From positions 1-13,268 of the forward strand of contig JAGLEA010000087.1 of assembly GCA_023145315.1 (NCBI GenBank): a stretch of DNA of 13,268 bases, given 5' to 3'. Shown one piece after another: positions 1 to 6,652 of the stretch (positions within the stretch are counted from its first letter, which is position 1; the number at the start of each line of letters is the position of its first letter). This DNA comes from Psychrilyobacter sp. Lineage in GTDB: Bacteria > Fusobacteriota > Fusobacteriia > Fusobacteriales > Fusobacteriaceae. The translations under genes and the position numbers were made by a program. The notes beneath the pieces were generated by a model, which was given only the letters and a program-made list of their open reading frames with translations, was not told the origin of the DNA and did no database searches.

Positions 1-1
1 A

Positions 2-808
2 ACAGGAACAGCAACAGGAAGATTATCTTCATCTAATCCAAACCTACAAAATATTCCAGTAAAAACACCAGAAGGCATAAAAATAAGACAGGGATTTGTA
101 GCAAAAGATGGATATAAACTCCTAGCTATTGATTATTCTCAAATTGAGCTTAGAGTTTTAGCTGAAATAAGTGAAGATGAAACTTTGATCCTAGCTTATG
201 AGCATGATAAAGATCTTCATGACCTCACAGCCAGAAAATTATTTTCTCTGACAGAGGACGAAGAGGTAAGTCGTGAAAAAAGATCTTTGGCAAAAATAGT
301 AAACTTTAGTATAATCTATGGGAAAACAGCATTTGGATTATCAAATGAACTAAAAATCACACCAAAGGAAGCAAAGGAATATATAGCGAGGTATTTTGCA
401 CAATATCCAGGAGTAAAAGCATTAGAAACTAAGGTATTAGAAGGAGCAAGAGAAGATGGATTTGTGACTACTATGTATGGAAGGAAAAGAAGTATAGATG
501 GTATAAATTCTTCAAATAAAAACATTGTAAAGCAAGCAGAACGAATGGCAGTTAACTCTGTAATTCAAGGAACAGCTGCTGATCTCCTCAAGATAGTAAT
601 GGTAGAATTAGACAGAAAAATCTGTAATTATGATGATATTAAGATGAATGTACAAGTACATGATGAATTGATATTTGAAGTAAAAGAAGAGAAACTAGAT
701 GAATATGCAAAGATGATTAAGGATATAATGGAAAACACAGTTAAATTTGAACATGTAAAATTAAAAGCAAATATAGCTAGTGGAAAAACATGGAGTGAGG
801 CAAAATAA
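2..808 (+). CDS. polA: DNA polymerase I, C-terminal polymerase domain (5' end outside window)
   Basis: Template-directed DNA synthesis in repair and Okazaki-fragment processing. The reading frame is open from base 2, so the gene starts before the window; the first internal Met (base 185) is not the true start. Visible family-A polymerase motifs, in order: the TGRLSSSNPNLQNIP block; motif A, DYSQIELR, with the catalytic Asp (about bases 131-154); the O-helix (motif B), containing KRSLAKIVNFS and IIYG; and motif C, QVHDELIFEV, with the second catalytic Asp. The O-helix has Phe at the position equivalent to Phe762 of the E. coli enzyme, the form that discriminates against dideoxynucleotides, and Ser where Gly usually follows. 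The 5'-nuclease and 3'-5' exonuclease regions would lie upstream and cannot be judged. The stop codon TAA overlaps the ATG of whiA by one base (TAATG), which implies translational coupling and one operon. Confidence 0.97.
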   Translation, partial: TGTATGRLSSSNPNLQNIPVKTPEGIKIRQGFVAKDGYKLLAIDYSQIELRVLAEISEDETLILAYEHDKDLHDLTARKLFSLTEDEEVSREKRSLAKIVNFSIIYGKTAFGLSNELKITPKEAKEYIARYFAQYPGVKALETKVLEGAREDGFVTTMYGRKRSIDGINSSNKNIVKQAERMAVNSVIQGTAADLLKIVMVELDRKICNYDDIKMNVQVHDELIFEVKEEKLDEYAKMIKDIMENTVKFEHVKLKANIASGKTWSEAK

Positions 809-1698
809 TGTCATATACTTTTAAGATAAAAGATGAAGTTTTCAAAAAAAAAATTGAAAATTATGATGAAAATTTAGCAGAAATATATGGGATTCTATAT
901 TCCAAAAACTCATTTTTTGAAAAAAAAATTGAAATAACACTAGAAAATTATCCATTAGCTCAAAGAGTTGAGGAATTATTTAAAAAGTTAACTTCTCTTC
1001 AAACTTTTATAAAATACTCTATTAGTAAAAAATTAGGTGAGCATAAAGTCTATGTAGTGACAATACCCTACCAGCCAGGGTATCAAGAATTTTTGGATTC
1101 TTTTAAACTAATAGAAGAAAATCTCGATGAAAAAGAAAATTTATATAATGGTTTTTTAAGGGGAACATTCCTTGCTTGTGGTTATATCAAAGATCCTAAA
1201 AAAGAATATTCAATAGATTTTTTTATAGATTCAGAGGTAGTTGCAGATAAACTATATAGTTTATTAAAATTTAGAAACCAAAGATGTTTTAAAACTACTA
1301 AGAGAAATAAATTTTTGATATATTTAAGAAATTCAGAGGATATTATGGATATATTAGTAGCTATAGGAGTACTCAAAGAATTCTTTAAATATGAAGAAAT
1401 AATTATGCTAAAAGATATTAAAAACAAGACAATTCGAGAGATAAATTGGGAAGTAGCCAATGAAACGAAAACTCTTAATACAGGTAGAAAACAAGTGTTA
1501 ATGATTGAATTTATTGAGGAAGAAGTAGGGCTTTCTTCACTAACAGCTGTGTTAGAAGAGATGGCAAAATTAAGATTAAAATATCAAGAATCTACCCTTA
1601 GTGAATTAGGAGATCTAATTGGTCTTAGTAAGTCTGGAATAAAAAGTAGATTTAGACGAATTGAAAAAATCTATACAGAATTAAAATCAAAAAATTAA
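808..1698 (+). CDS. whiA: DNA-binding protein WhiA
   Basis: WhiA family: a sporulation transcription regulator in actinomycetes, and a nucleoid-associated protein affecting division and chromosome segregation in Bacillus. The 296 residues fit the family length of about 300. The N-terminal two thirds (to about residue 190) match the degenerate LAGLIDADG-homing-endonuclease-like fold, including the FLRGTFLACGYIKDP segment (about 116-130). Next comes a version of the conserved family stretch, seen here as REINWEVAN (210-218), with Trp where Cys is usual. The C-terminus (about 256-287) is the helix-turn-helix, with LSELGDLIGLSKSGIKSRFR. No intact endonuclease Asp pair is evident, as usual for WhiA. 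The ATG overlaps the polA stop by one base. In Bacillota whiA usually sits beside rapZ and yvcK, so the polA-whiA-ribF-scpA order here is a different context. The role in this organism is inferred. Confidence 0.9.
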   Translation: MSYTFKIKDEVFKKKIENYDENLAEIYGILYSKNSFFEKKIEITLENYPLAQRVEELFKKLTSLQTFIKYSISKKLGEHKVYVVTIPYQPGYQEFLDSFKLIEENLDEKENLYNGFLRGTFLACGYIKDPKKEYSIDFFIDSEVVADKLYSLLKFRNQRCFKTTKRNKFLIYLRNSEDIMDILVAIGVLKEFFKYEEIIMLKDIKNKTIREINWEVANETKTLNTGRKQVLMIEFIEEEVGLSSLTAVLEEMAKLRLKYQESTLSELGDLIGLSKSGIKSRFRRIEKIYTELKSKN

Positions 1699-1709
1699 AG
1701 TGAGGAATT

Positions 1710-2630
1710 ATGATAGTTTTAGAGAACATCAATCAATTAAATAATATCAATCAAAAATTATGTGTTGCAATAGGTGCCTTTGATGGAATTCATCAAGGTC
1801 ATCGTGATGTGATAAAGTCAGCCATAAAAAGAGCAAAGAAAATAAATGGTAGATCAGTTGTTTTTACATTTGAAAACCATCCAAAAAATTTTCCTGGGGA
1901 AAAGAAAATTCCTAAATTAATTAACTCTAAAGATGAAAAAATCCATCTATTAGAAAAATTAGGTGTTGATTATATAGTTTTTCAAACTTTTAATAAAGAA
2001 TTTTCAAAGATGACACCTTTAGAATTTATAAAAACATTGGAATTAGCTTCTACAAGTGAGATTTTTGTAGGTTTTAATTTTAGATTTGGAGCAGGTGGTG
2101 CAGCAGATGTATCCGATATGATAACCTTGGGGGATACCTGTAATATCAAAGTAAATAAGATAAATCCTGTAAAAAATAAAGATATATTAATTAGTAGTAC
2201 AATGATTAGAGAATTAATTAAATTAGGAGAATTAGAAAAAGTAAAAAAATTATTAGGATACAATTTATTTATTATAGGAGAGGTTGTTCACGGTAAAAAA
2301 TATGGTCGTGAGATGGGGTTCCCAACAGCTAACCTGAAAATTATTAATAAGATATATCCACCATTTGGAATCTATGGTGGGAAAGTAAAAATAGAAAAAG
2401 ATGAGAAATCATATGATTGTGTTGTAAATATAGGTAGAAATCCTACATTAAAAGATGGGGAACTGAGTGTAGAAGTACATATATTAGAATTTGATGAATA
2501 TATATACGGAAAGAAATTAACACTAGAATTAGTTAGATATTTAAGAGAGGAGAAAAAATTTGGATCTGTAGAAGAGCTAAAAAATGCAATTTCAAATGAT
2601 GTTTTAATATGGAAAGAATATATAAAATAA
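1710..2630 (+). CDS. ribF: Bifunctional riboflavin kinase/FAD synthetase
   Basis: Cytosolic enzyme that phosphorylates riboflavin to FMN and then adenylates FMN to FAD. The 306 residues are the usual prokaryotic RibF length. The N-terminal nucleotidyltransferase (FMN adenylyltransferase) domain shows GAFDGIHQGH (22-31, the HxGH nucleotide-binding motif), FTFENHP (52-58), GFNFRFG (121-127) and the second signature ISSTMIR (161-167). The C-terminal riboflavin kinase domain (about 183-306) shows GFPTANL (203-209), whose PTAN residues bind Mg-ATP, and then VVNIGRNPTL and EVHILEF. Both activities therefore look intact. ATG at 1710 follows a TGAGGA ribosome binding site at good distance, 11 bases after the whiA stop. 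FAD made here is a cofactor for the molybdenum hydroxylase FAD subunit near the window's end, but the link is general rather than operonic. Confidence 0.97.
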   Translation: MIVLENINQLNNINQKLCVAIGAFDGIHQGHRDVIKSAIKRAKKINGRSVVFTFENHPKNFPGEKKIPKLINSKDEKIHLLEKLGVDYIVFQTFNKEFSKMTPLEFIKTLELASTSEIFVGFNFRFGAGGAADVSDMITLGDTCNIKVNKINPVKNKDILISSTMIRELIKLGELEKVKKLLGYNLFIIGEVVHGKKYGREMGFPTANLKIINKIYPPFGIYGGKVKIEKDEKSYDCVVNIGRNPTLKDGELSVEVHILEFDEYIYGKKLTLELVRYLREEKKFGSVEELKNAISNDVLIWKEYIK

Positions 2631-2644
2631 TTAAGTAGGTTGAT

Positions 2645-3331
2645 ATGAAATTAGAGCTAAAATTAGAAAATTTTGAAGGCCCATTAGACCTTCTACTCCA
2701 TCTTTTAGAAAAAAAAGAGATGGTAATTACAGAGATAAAAATAAGTGAATTAATAGATGAATACCTATTACTTATAAATAATGCTCAAAGTAAAAATATA
2801 GTTGTAAAAGTAGAGTTTTTAGGGATTGCCAGTGAACTACTTGAGATAAAAGCCCTATCAATTTTAGATATGAGAAAGAAAGAGGAAAAAGAGGAAGCAC
2901 TAACACAAAAGCTGGCAGAATATAAAATTTTTAAAGAAATAAGTGAAAGAATAAGAGAATATGAAAATGAATATAATATATCTTATACAAGGTTTAGTAA
3001 AGGGAAAAATATAATAAAAGTTCCTAGTACAGAGTTTGATCTTTCTAACTTGGATGGAAATCTGATCTTTAAAATCTACTCGAAATATATAGAAAACAAT
3101 GATGTTTATGAGATTGATATTAAGGTGAAATATGATTTGAATGAAGAAAAAGAGAAATTAAAGTTAAGACTTCCTATTCAAAGAGAGGTCTATTTTGAAG
3201 ATATTTTTTCGAATGCTATGGATAATTTACATCTAGTATATCTATTTTTATCAGTATTAGAACTATATAAGGAAAATAAAATAGAAATTTTAAATGGTGG
3301 AATAATCTTAAAAGGAGATGTGGTTGAATAG
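2645..3331 (+). CDS. scpA: Segregation and condensation protein A (ScpA, kleisin)
   Basis: Kleisin subunit of the Smc-ScpAB condensin, which bridges the Smc heads and helps organise and segregate the chromosome. The N-terminus carries the ScpA signature FEGPLDLLLHLLEKKEM (10-26), the helical part that binds the Smc neck. A charged linker follows (about 75-115). The C-terminal winged helix, which caps the Smc head, is seen around residues 185-225, including EVYFEDIF and YLFLSVLELYKENKIEI. The length of 228 aa is slightly short against about 240-260 for the family, with no sign of truncation. The usual partner scpB is not next to it; murJ follows instead, so ScpB should be encoded elsewhere. 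The ribosome binding site is weak (AGTAGGT). The stop TAG directly abuts the ATG of murJ, in the same frame. Confidence 0.92.
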   Translation: MKLELKLENFEGPLDLLLHLLEKKEMVITEIKISELIDEYLLLINNAQSKNIVVKVEFLGIASELLEIKALSILDMRKKEEKEEALTQKLAEYKIFKEISERIREYENEYNISYTRFSKGKNIIKVPSTEFDLSNLDGNLIFKIYSKYIENNDVYEIDIKVKYDLNEEKEKLKLRLPIQREVYFEDIFSNAMDNLHLVYLFLSVLELYKENKIEILNGGIILKGDVVE

Positions 3332-4792
3332 ATGTTTAGAAGTGGAATTTTAATAATGATAATTACTCTAGCAAGTCGTATTTTAGGATTAGTTAGAACC
3401 TCATTGATTGCATACTATTTTGGTGCATCGAAGTTTACAGATGCATACTTTAGTGCATTTAAAATAAGTAATTTTTTTAGACAACTACTAGGAGAAGGAG
3501 CATTAGGAACAGTATTTATACCAATCTATAACGATAGAGAAAAAGCTGTAGGAGCTGAGAAATCAAAATCACTAATCTACTCAGTTCTTAATTTACTATT
3601 TATATTTACAAGTGTTATCACAGTTCTTATGATAGTCTTCTCAGATAATATTATAAATATTATTGTAACTGGCTATCCTGAAGAAACAAAAAAAATAGCT
3701 TCTAATCTCCTAAAAATAATGGCTGTCTATTTTGTATTTATAGGATTAGCAGGGATGATTTCTGCTATACTAAATAATTTTAGACAATTTTTGATACCAG
3801 CAAGTACATCATTATTATTTAATATCGCTATAATCTTTAGTATAATATTTTATGGGAAAGAATATGGTGTTACAGCTATGGCAGTTGGAGTAGTTGTAGG
3901 AGGGATCTTACAACTGTTAGTTGTATTACCTAGTTTTATTAAAATAGTTAGATCCTATGAATTTAAAATAGATTTTAAAGACGAAGATTTGAAAAAAATA
4001 TTTATTTTGATGGTACCTATGTTATTAGGTATATTTGCTAGACAAATAAATAGTGTAGTAGATCAGTTTTTTGCTTCTCACCTGGCTAGTGGTGGAGTGT
4101 CAGCTTTAGAAAATGCTACTCGTGTATTTAATCTACCATTAGGAGTTTTTGGTATATCTATTGCAACAGTAATTTATCCTACCTTATCACGAGCTATCTC
4201 AAATAATGAATTAGATGTAGTTAAAAAAAGTTTAGAACGAGGAATAAATTTTCTTATGTTTTTAATTATTCCTAGTATGGGTGTTTTAATATTCTATGCA
4301 AAAGATATCATAAAATTGATTTTAGGTCATGGAGAATTTTCAAGCAATTCTATTAATATTACATCAGAAAGTTTAATCTATTATTCAATAGGTTTATTCT
4401 TCTACACAGGAGTTCATCTTATGAGTAGAGCTTTTTACGGGATGAAGGATACAAAAAGACCAGTGATGTTTAGTATAATATCTATAGTAATAAATATAGG
4501 ATTAAATGCTCTCCTAATTGGTTCTATGAGACATAGAGGATTAGCATTGGCCACAGCTATAGCTTCAATGGTAAACTTCATACTTTTATATGTTGTATTT
4601 AATATTAAATATGTAAAATTAGATTTTATGAATATTGTAAAATTTAAGTTGAAAGTTATCATAACTACGATAATAGCTTTAATCGGAAGTTTCTATATAG
4701 GCAATATTTTTATTAAATTAATAGTATTTTCTGTTATCTACCTAGCTTTTTGGGCTTTACCATTAAAGAAAAAAGGTGTAGAAGTATTCTAA
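3332..4792 (+). CDS. murJ: Lipid II flippase MurJ (MviN family)
   Basis: Integral membrane protein of the MOP superfamily that flips lipid II to the periplasmic face for peptidoglycan synthesis. The 486 residues are strongly hydrophobic, with about 13-14 membrane segments. Family landmarks: SRILGLVR (15-22), whose Arg16 and Arg22 correspond to essential Arg18 and Arg24 of E. coli MurJ; TDAYF (36-40); NFFRQLLGEGAL (47-58) with Arg50; and the segment-7/8 region NATRVFNLPLGVFGI with Arg264, equivalent to Arg270. The start is the ATG immediately after the scpA TAG. A GGAG (3314-3317) lies 14 bases upstream inside scpA, rather far, so initiation probably depends on ribosomes finishing scpA. This is the last gene of the polA operon, followed by a terminator hairpin. 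Confidence 0.95.
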   Translation: MFRSGILIMIITLASRILGLVRTSLIAYYFGASKFTDAYFSAFKISNFFRQLLGEGALGTVFIPIYNDREKAVGAEKSKSLIYSVLNLLFIFTSVITVLMIVFSDNIINIIVTGYPEETKKIASNLLKIMAVYFVFIGLAGMISAILNNFRQFLIPASTSLLFNIAIIFSIIFYGKEYGVTAMAVGVVVGGILQLLVVLPSFIKIVRSYEFKIDFKDEDLKKIFILMVPMLLGIFARQINSVVDQFFASHLASGGVSALENATRVFNLPLGVFGISIATVIYPTLSRAISNNELDVVKKSLERGINFLMFLIIPSMGVLIFYAKDIIKLILGHGEFSSNSINITSESLIYYSIGLFFYTGVHLMSRAFYGMKDTKRPVMFSIISIVINIGLNALLIGSMRHRGLALATAIASMVNFILLYVVFNIKYVKLDFMNIVKFKLKVIITTIIALIGSFYIGNIFIKLIVFSVIYLAFWALPLKKKGVEVF

Positions 4793-4875
4793 AAAGAATA
4801 GTTTATTATAATAAGATTATATAATAAGATAAAACAAATAAAATAAAAGTGGGATATCCAATAAAGGCCCATAAA

Positions 4876-4915
4876 AAAAATCAGTAGTAGAAGATTACCT
4901 TCACTACTGATTTTT
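4876..4915. terminator. Bidirectional intrinsic terminator between murJ and the lipoprotein gene
   Basis: TCAGTAGT (4881-4888) pairs with ACTACTGA (4903-4910). The stem continues inward with GAAG/CTTC (4890-4893 with 4899-4902) after one bulged A at 4889, around a 5-base loop. An outer A5/T5 block extends the stem. A T-run follows on the + strand (4911-4915), and an A-run (4873-4880) gives eight U on the - strand. It lies between convergent genes, so it can stop transcription both ways. The U-tract is longer for the lipoprotein direction. Confidence 0.85.
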
Positions 4916-4919
4916 AAAA

Positions 4920-5522
4920 TTACTTTATTTCTGCTAACATCTCTTTAACAATTCTTTCATGAGTATCCATAGTTTTCATACTAGGAGAAAAACTTCTATC
5001 ACTATCTGTTACCTGACTAAACTTTAAAACTGACGCAACTAACATCTCTATATTTTTCGAATCCTCAACAGAATTTGAAATACTAGCCATGTTTTGATAG
5101 ATTAATTCACTAATTCTATGAACAGATACTCTGAAATTATAGAAGTTATGTGGATAATCACCATAACGTTGATCTTTTTTAAGATCTAAATCCCAATCAT
5201 CTTCATCAAGGTACACTGTATAAAGTTCCTTAGTTATAGCAAGAGCCTTTGAATATGTATCTAGAGTTATTTGCCACTCAGATTTCAAAAGTGTTTCAGC
5301 AAGGTCTACTTCCTGTTGAGTCATAGGTTTCTTTCTAGGGTAAGAGTTATTCTTAGCCACTTGTATATGCAATTCTTTATAATGGTTTTGCATCTCTAAC
5401 GTCATAGCAATTATTTTCTGATTACTTTTTCTTAATGGTTCCTCTGCCTCTTTTTTTACTGAAGAACAACCTGTAAGGGAAAGTCCTAAAATGATTGTAA
5501 AAAAGATTAATAATTTTTTCAT
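4920..5522 (-). CDS. Lipoprotein of unknown function
   Basis: A 200-residue protein with a clear lipoprotein signal peptide: Lys2-Lys3, a hydrophobic stretch IIFF-type to residue 16, and lipobox LTGC with Cys19 as the acylated residue. Ser follows at +2, so outer-membrane sorting is likely if the cell is diderm. The start is taken as ATG at 5522 because an AGGAG (5531-5535, - strand) sits 8 bases upstream; a possible GTG start three codons earlier overlaps this site and is unlikely. The mature part is mainly helical and charged, with EMQNHYKELHIQVA, an acidic YLDEDDWDLDL segment and DYPHNFYNF; no catalytic motif or known domain is recognised. It is single-gene, ends at the convergent terminator, and is divergent from the RHH-WYL regulator gene. 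A regulatory link to that gene is inferred only from position. Confidence 0.85.
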   Translation of the reverse strand: MKKLLIFFTIILGLSLTGCSSVKKEAEEPLRKSNQKIIAMTLEMQNHYKELHIQVAKNNSYPRKKPMTQQEVDLAETLLKSEWQITLDTYSKALAITKELYTVYLDEDDWDLDLKKDQRYGDYPHNFYNFRVSVHRISELIYQNMASISNSVEDSKNIEMLVASVLKFSQVTDSDRSFSPSMKTMDTHERIVKEMLAEIK

Positions 5523-5530
5523 AAATACCA

Positions 5531-5535
5531 CTCCT
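5531..5535 (-). promoter_or_regulatory. Ribosome binding site deciding the lipoprotein start
   Basis: AGGAG on the - strand, 8 bases from ATG at 5522. It selects this ATG over the in-frame GTG (5529-5531), which shares a base with the site. Confidence 0.8.
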
Positions 5536-5559
5536 AATAATAATAATTTTATCTAAGTA

Positions 5560-5589
5560 AGTATGCCATATTTTTTGAAAAAGTGTAAA
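5560..5589 (-). promoter_or_regulatory. Predicted promoter of the lipoprotein gene
   Basis: On the - strand, TTTACA (5584-5589; 5/6 to the -35 consensus) is followed after 18 bases by CATACT (5560-5565; 4/6 to the -10). It would give a leader of roughly 30 bases before the ribosome binding site. Its -35 box lies 5 bases from the -35 box of the divergent promoter. In AT-rich DNA such matches occur by chance, so this is moderate evidence. Confidence 0.5.
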
Positions 5590-5594
5590 CTTAT

Positions 5595-5623
5595 TTGAAT
5601 AAAAAAAATCTAGATGCTACAAT
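5595..5623 (+). promoter_or_regulatory. Predicted promoter of the RHH-WYL regulator gene
   Basis: TTGAAT (5595-5600), a 17-base spacer and TACAAT (5618-5623; 5/6 to the -10 consensus). The transcript would start only a few bases before the strong AAGGAGG site at 5631-5637. The short AT palindrome TTATT-TG-AATAA (5591-5602) overlaps the -35 box and is a possible operator. Confidence 0.55.
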
Positions 5624-5645
5624 TGTAAAAAAGGAGGAATAACCT

Positions 5646-6485
5646 ATGAAAGATAAAAAAATTCGTTTTACTATTCCAAACTTTGTTAATGAAATACTTT
5701 TTAGGGATATTGAAAACTTCGATTTAAAAATTAATAATTTTTTTAATAGAATTTTTAGTGCGTCATATACAAATATAGATAAATATCCATTTAAAAAAAA
5801 TTCAGAAAACAAAAAAATTCAATTTAATATGAATAATAAAAATAAAGCAATATATGAAAATCTATTATCATTTGAGGCAAAACAAAATGAATCATCTTAT
5901 TTTAGAGATCTAATAAGAACCTATATATCTCAACCTTTTTATCAGCGTGAAAGGATTATTTTTAAAAGTGAATATGATACGATAAAGAGATCTATTCAAA
6001 AAAAAGAAGAGGTTCTTTTGGAAGTAAATGAAAAAAATATATTAGTAGAACCGTATTTTTTCAAAGTTACCTTAGAAGAGAAAAATAATTTTTTATTTTG
6101 CTGGAACTATGAAGAACAAAAATATGAAGTATATAGTCTCTCAAGAATATCAAAAATAACACCTGTCCAATACAGAAAAAATACACGATACTATAACAGT
6201 GAGTATATGAAAAAAGTTGTTAAGAATTTTGACCCATTTCTTTCTTATGGAAGTATTATAAAAGTAAGGTTAACACCCCAAGGTGAAGAGTGGCTAAAGA
6301 GGATAAATCATTTTAAGCCTACCCTAATAAAAAAAGAAAAAAATATTTATTATTTTGAATCTAGCGACAGAAAAGCAATCTTATATTTCTCTAGATTTTA
6401 CAATGAAGCAGAAATTTTAGAACCTTCTAATTTCAGGTTAAAGATGAAAGATTTATTAAATGAAACCTTATTACTATACAAATGA
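5646..6485 (+). CDS. Probable transcription regulator: two ribbon-helix-helix units plus WYL domain
   Basis: A 279-residue soluble protein, assigned by reading its fold pattern. Residues 5-38 (strand KIRFTI, then two helices) and 57-95 (strand KIQFNM, helix KNKAIYENLLSFEAKQN, helix SSYFRDLIRTYI) each look like a ribbon-helix-helix DNA-binding unit; the second is the more convincing. Residues about 100-175 resemble a WYL domain, a ligand- or nucleic-acid-sensing fold. The signature W-Y-L is degenerate (N148-F149-L150), but the downstream Y-S-L-S-R-I-S (163-169), with the conserved Arg167, fits. Residues about 201-279 match the WYL C-terminal extension, with ILYFSRFYNEAEILEPSNFR and a final helix. 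WYL is commonly fused to a winged helix; RHH-WYL fusions are known, for example WYL1 beside Cas13d, but no CRISPR is seen here. The ATG has an excellent AAGGAGG 8 bases upstream. The gene is very A-rich compared with neighbours, so transfer is possible. Target and ligand are unknown. Confidence 0.7.
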   Translation: MKDKKIRFTIPNFVNEILFRDIENFDLKINNFFNRIFSASYTNIDKYPFKKNSENKKIQFNMNNKNKAIYENLLSFEAKQNESSYFRDLIRTYISQPFYQRERIIFKSEYDTIKRSIQKKEEVLLEVNEKNILVEPYFFKVTLEEKNNFLFCWNYEEQKYEVYSLSRISKITPVQYRKNTRYYNSEYMKKVVKNFDPFLSYGSIIKVRLTPQGEEWLKRINHFKPTLIKKEKNIYYFESSDRKAILYFSRFYNEAEILEPSNFRLKMKDLLNETLLLYK

Positions 6486-6587
6486 CATACTAAGTGTACA
6501 TTATAATTTTAATTTTTCTTCTATATCCTTTATTTTAATAGGATTATTAATTTATAACATGACCCTATAAAAAAATTAAGTGCAGTC

Positions 6588-6627
6588 TTGAGTGTCTTAA
6601 CTATATATGTTATTATAAATATATAAT
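6588..6627 (+). promoter_or_regulatory. Predicted promoter region of the MATE gene
   Basis: TTGAGT (6588-6593), a 17-base spacer and TATTAT (6611-6616; 5/6 to consensus). A perfect TATAAT also occurs at 6622-6627, but its best upstream box (TTAACT, 19 bases away) is poorly spaced. The stretch is almost pure A/T, so the exact start is uncertain. The rest of the 6486-6652 gap shows no gene and no convincing terminator for the preceding regulator gene. Confidence 0.45.
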
Positions 6628-6652
6628 TATAGTATAAATTTGAGGTGATAAG

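Noticed and set aside
185..187. ATG-like start of a short separate polymerase gene
   Set aside because: The frame is open and clearly homologous (motif A and the TGRLSS block) back to base 2, so this is the inside of polA.
4808..4830. Direct repeat ATAATAAGAT twice, separated by TAT, after murJ
   Set aside because: Short and purely low-complexity AT sequence in a 3' region; nothing suggests a function.
4852..4859. Palindrome GGATATCC between murJ and its terminator
   Set aside because: An isolated 8-base palindrome is expected by chance and has no promoter beside it.
5529..5531. GTG as an earlier start of the lipoprotein
   Set aside because: It overlaps the ribosome binding site; the ATG at 5522 is ideally spaced and gives a normal signal peptide.
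6482..6507. Perfect TATAAT (6502-6507) right after the RHH-WYL gene, considered as a MATE promoter
   Set aside because: The only upstream box (TGACAT or ATGACA) is 13-14 bases away, too close, and there is a better pair nearer the MATE start.
6538..6568. Imperfect inverted repeat ATAGG...CCTAT with an inner TTAT/ATAA, after the RHH-WYL gene
   Set aside because: It is followed by A residues on the + strand and has no U-tract in either direction, so it does not look like a terminator.
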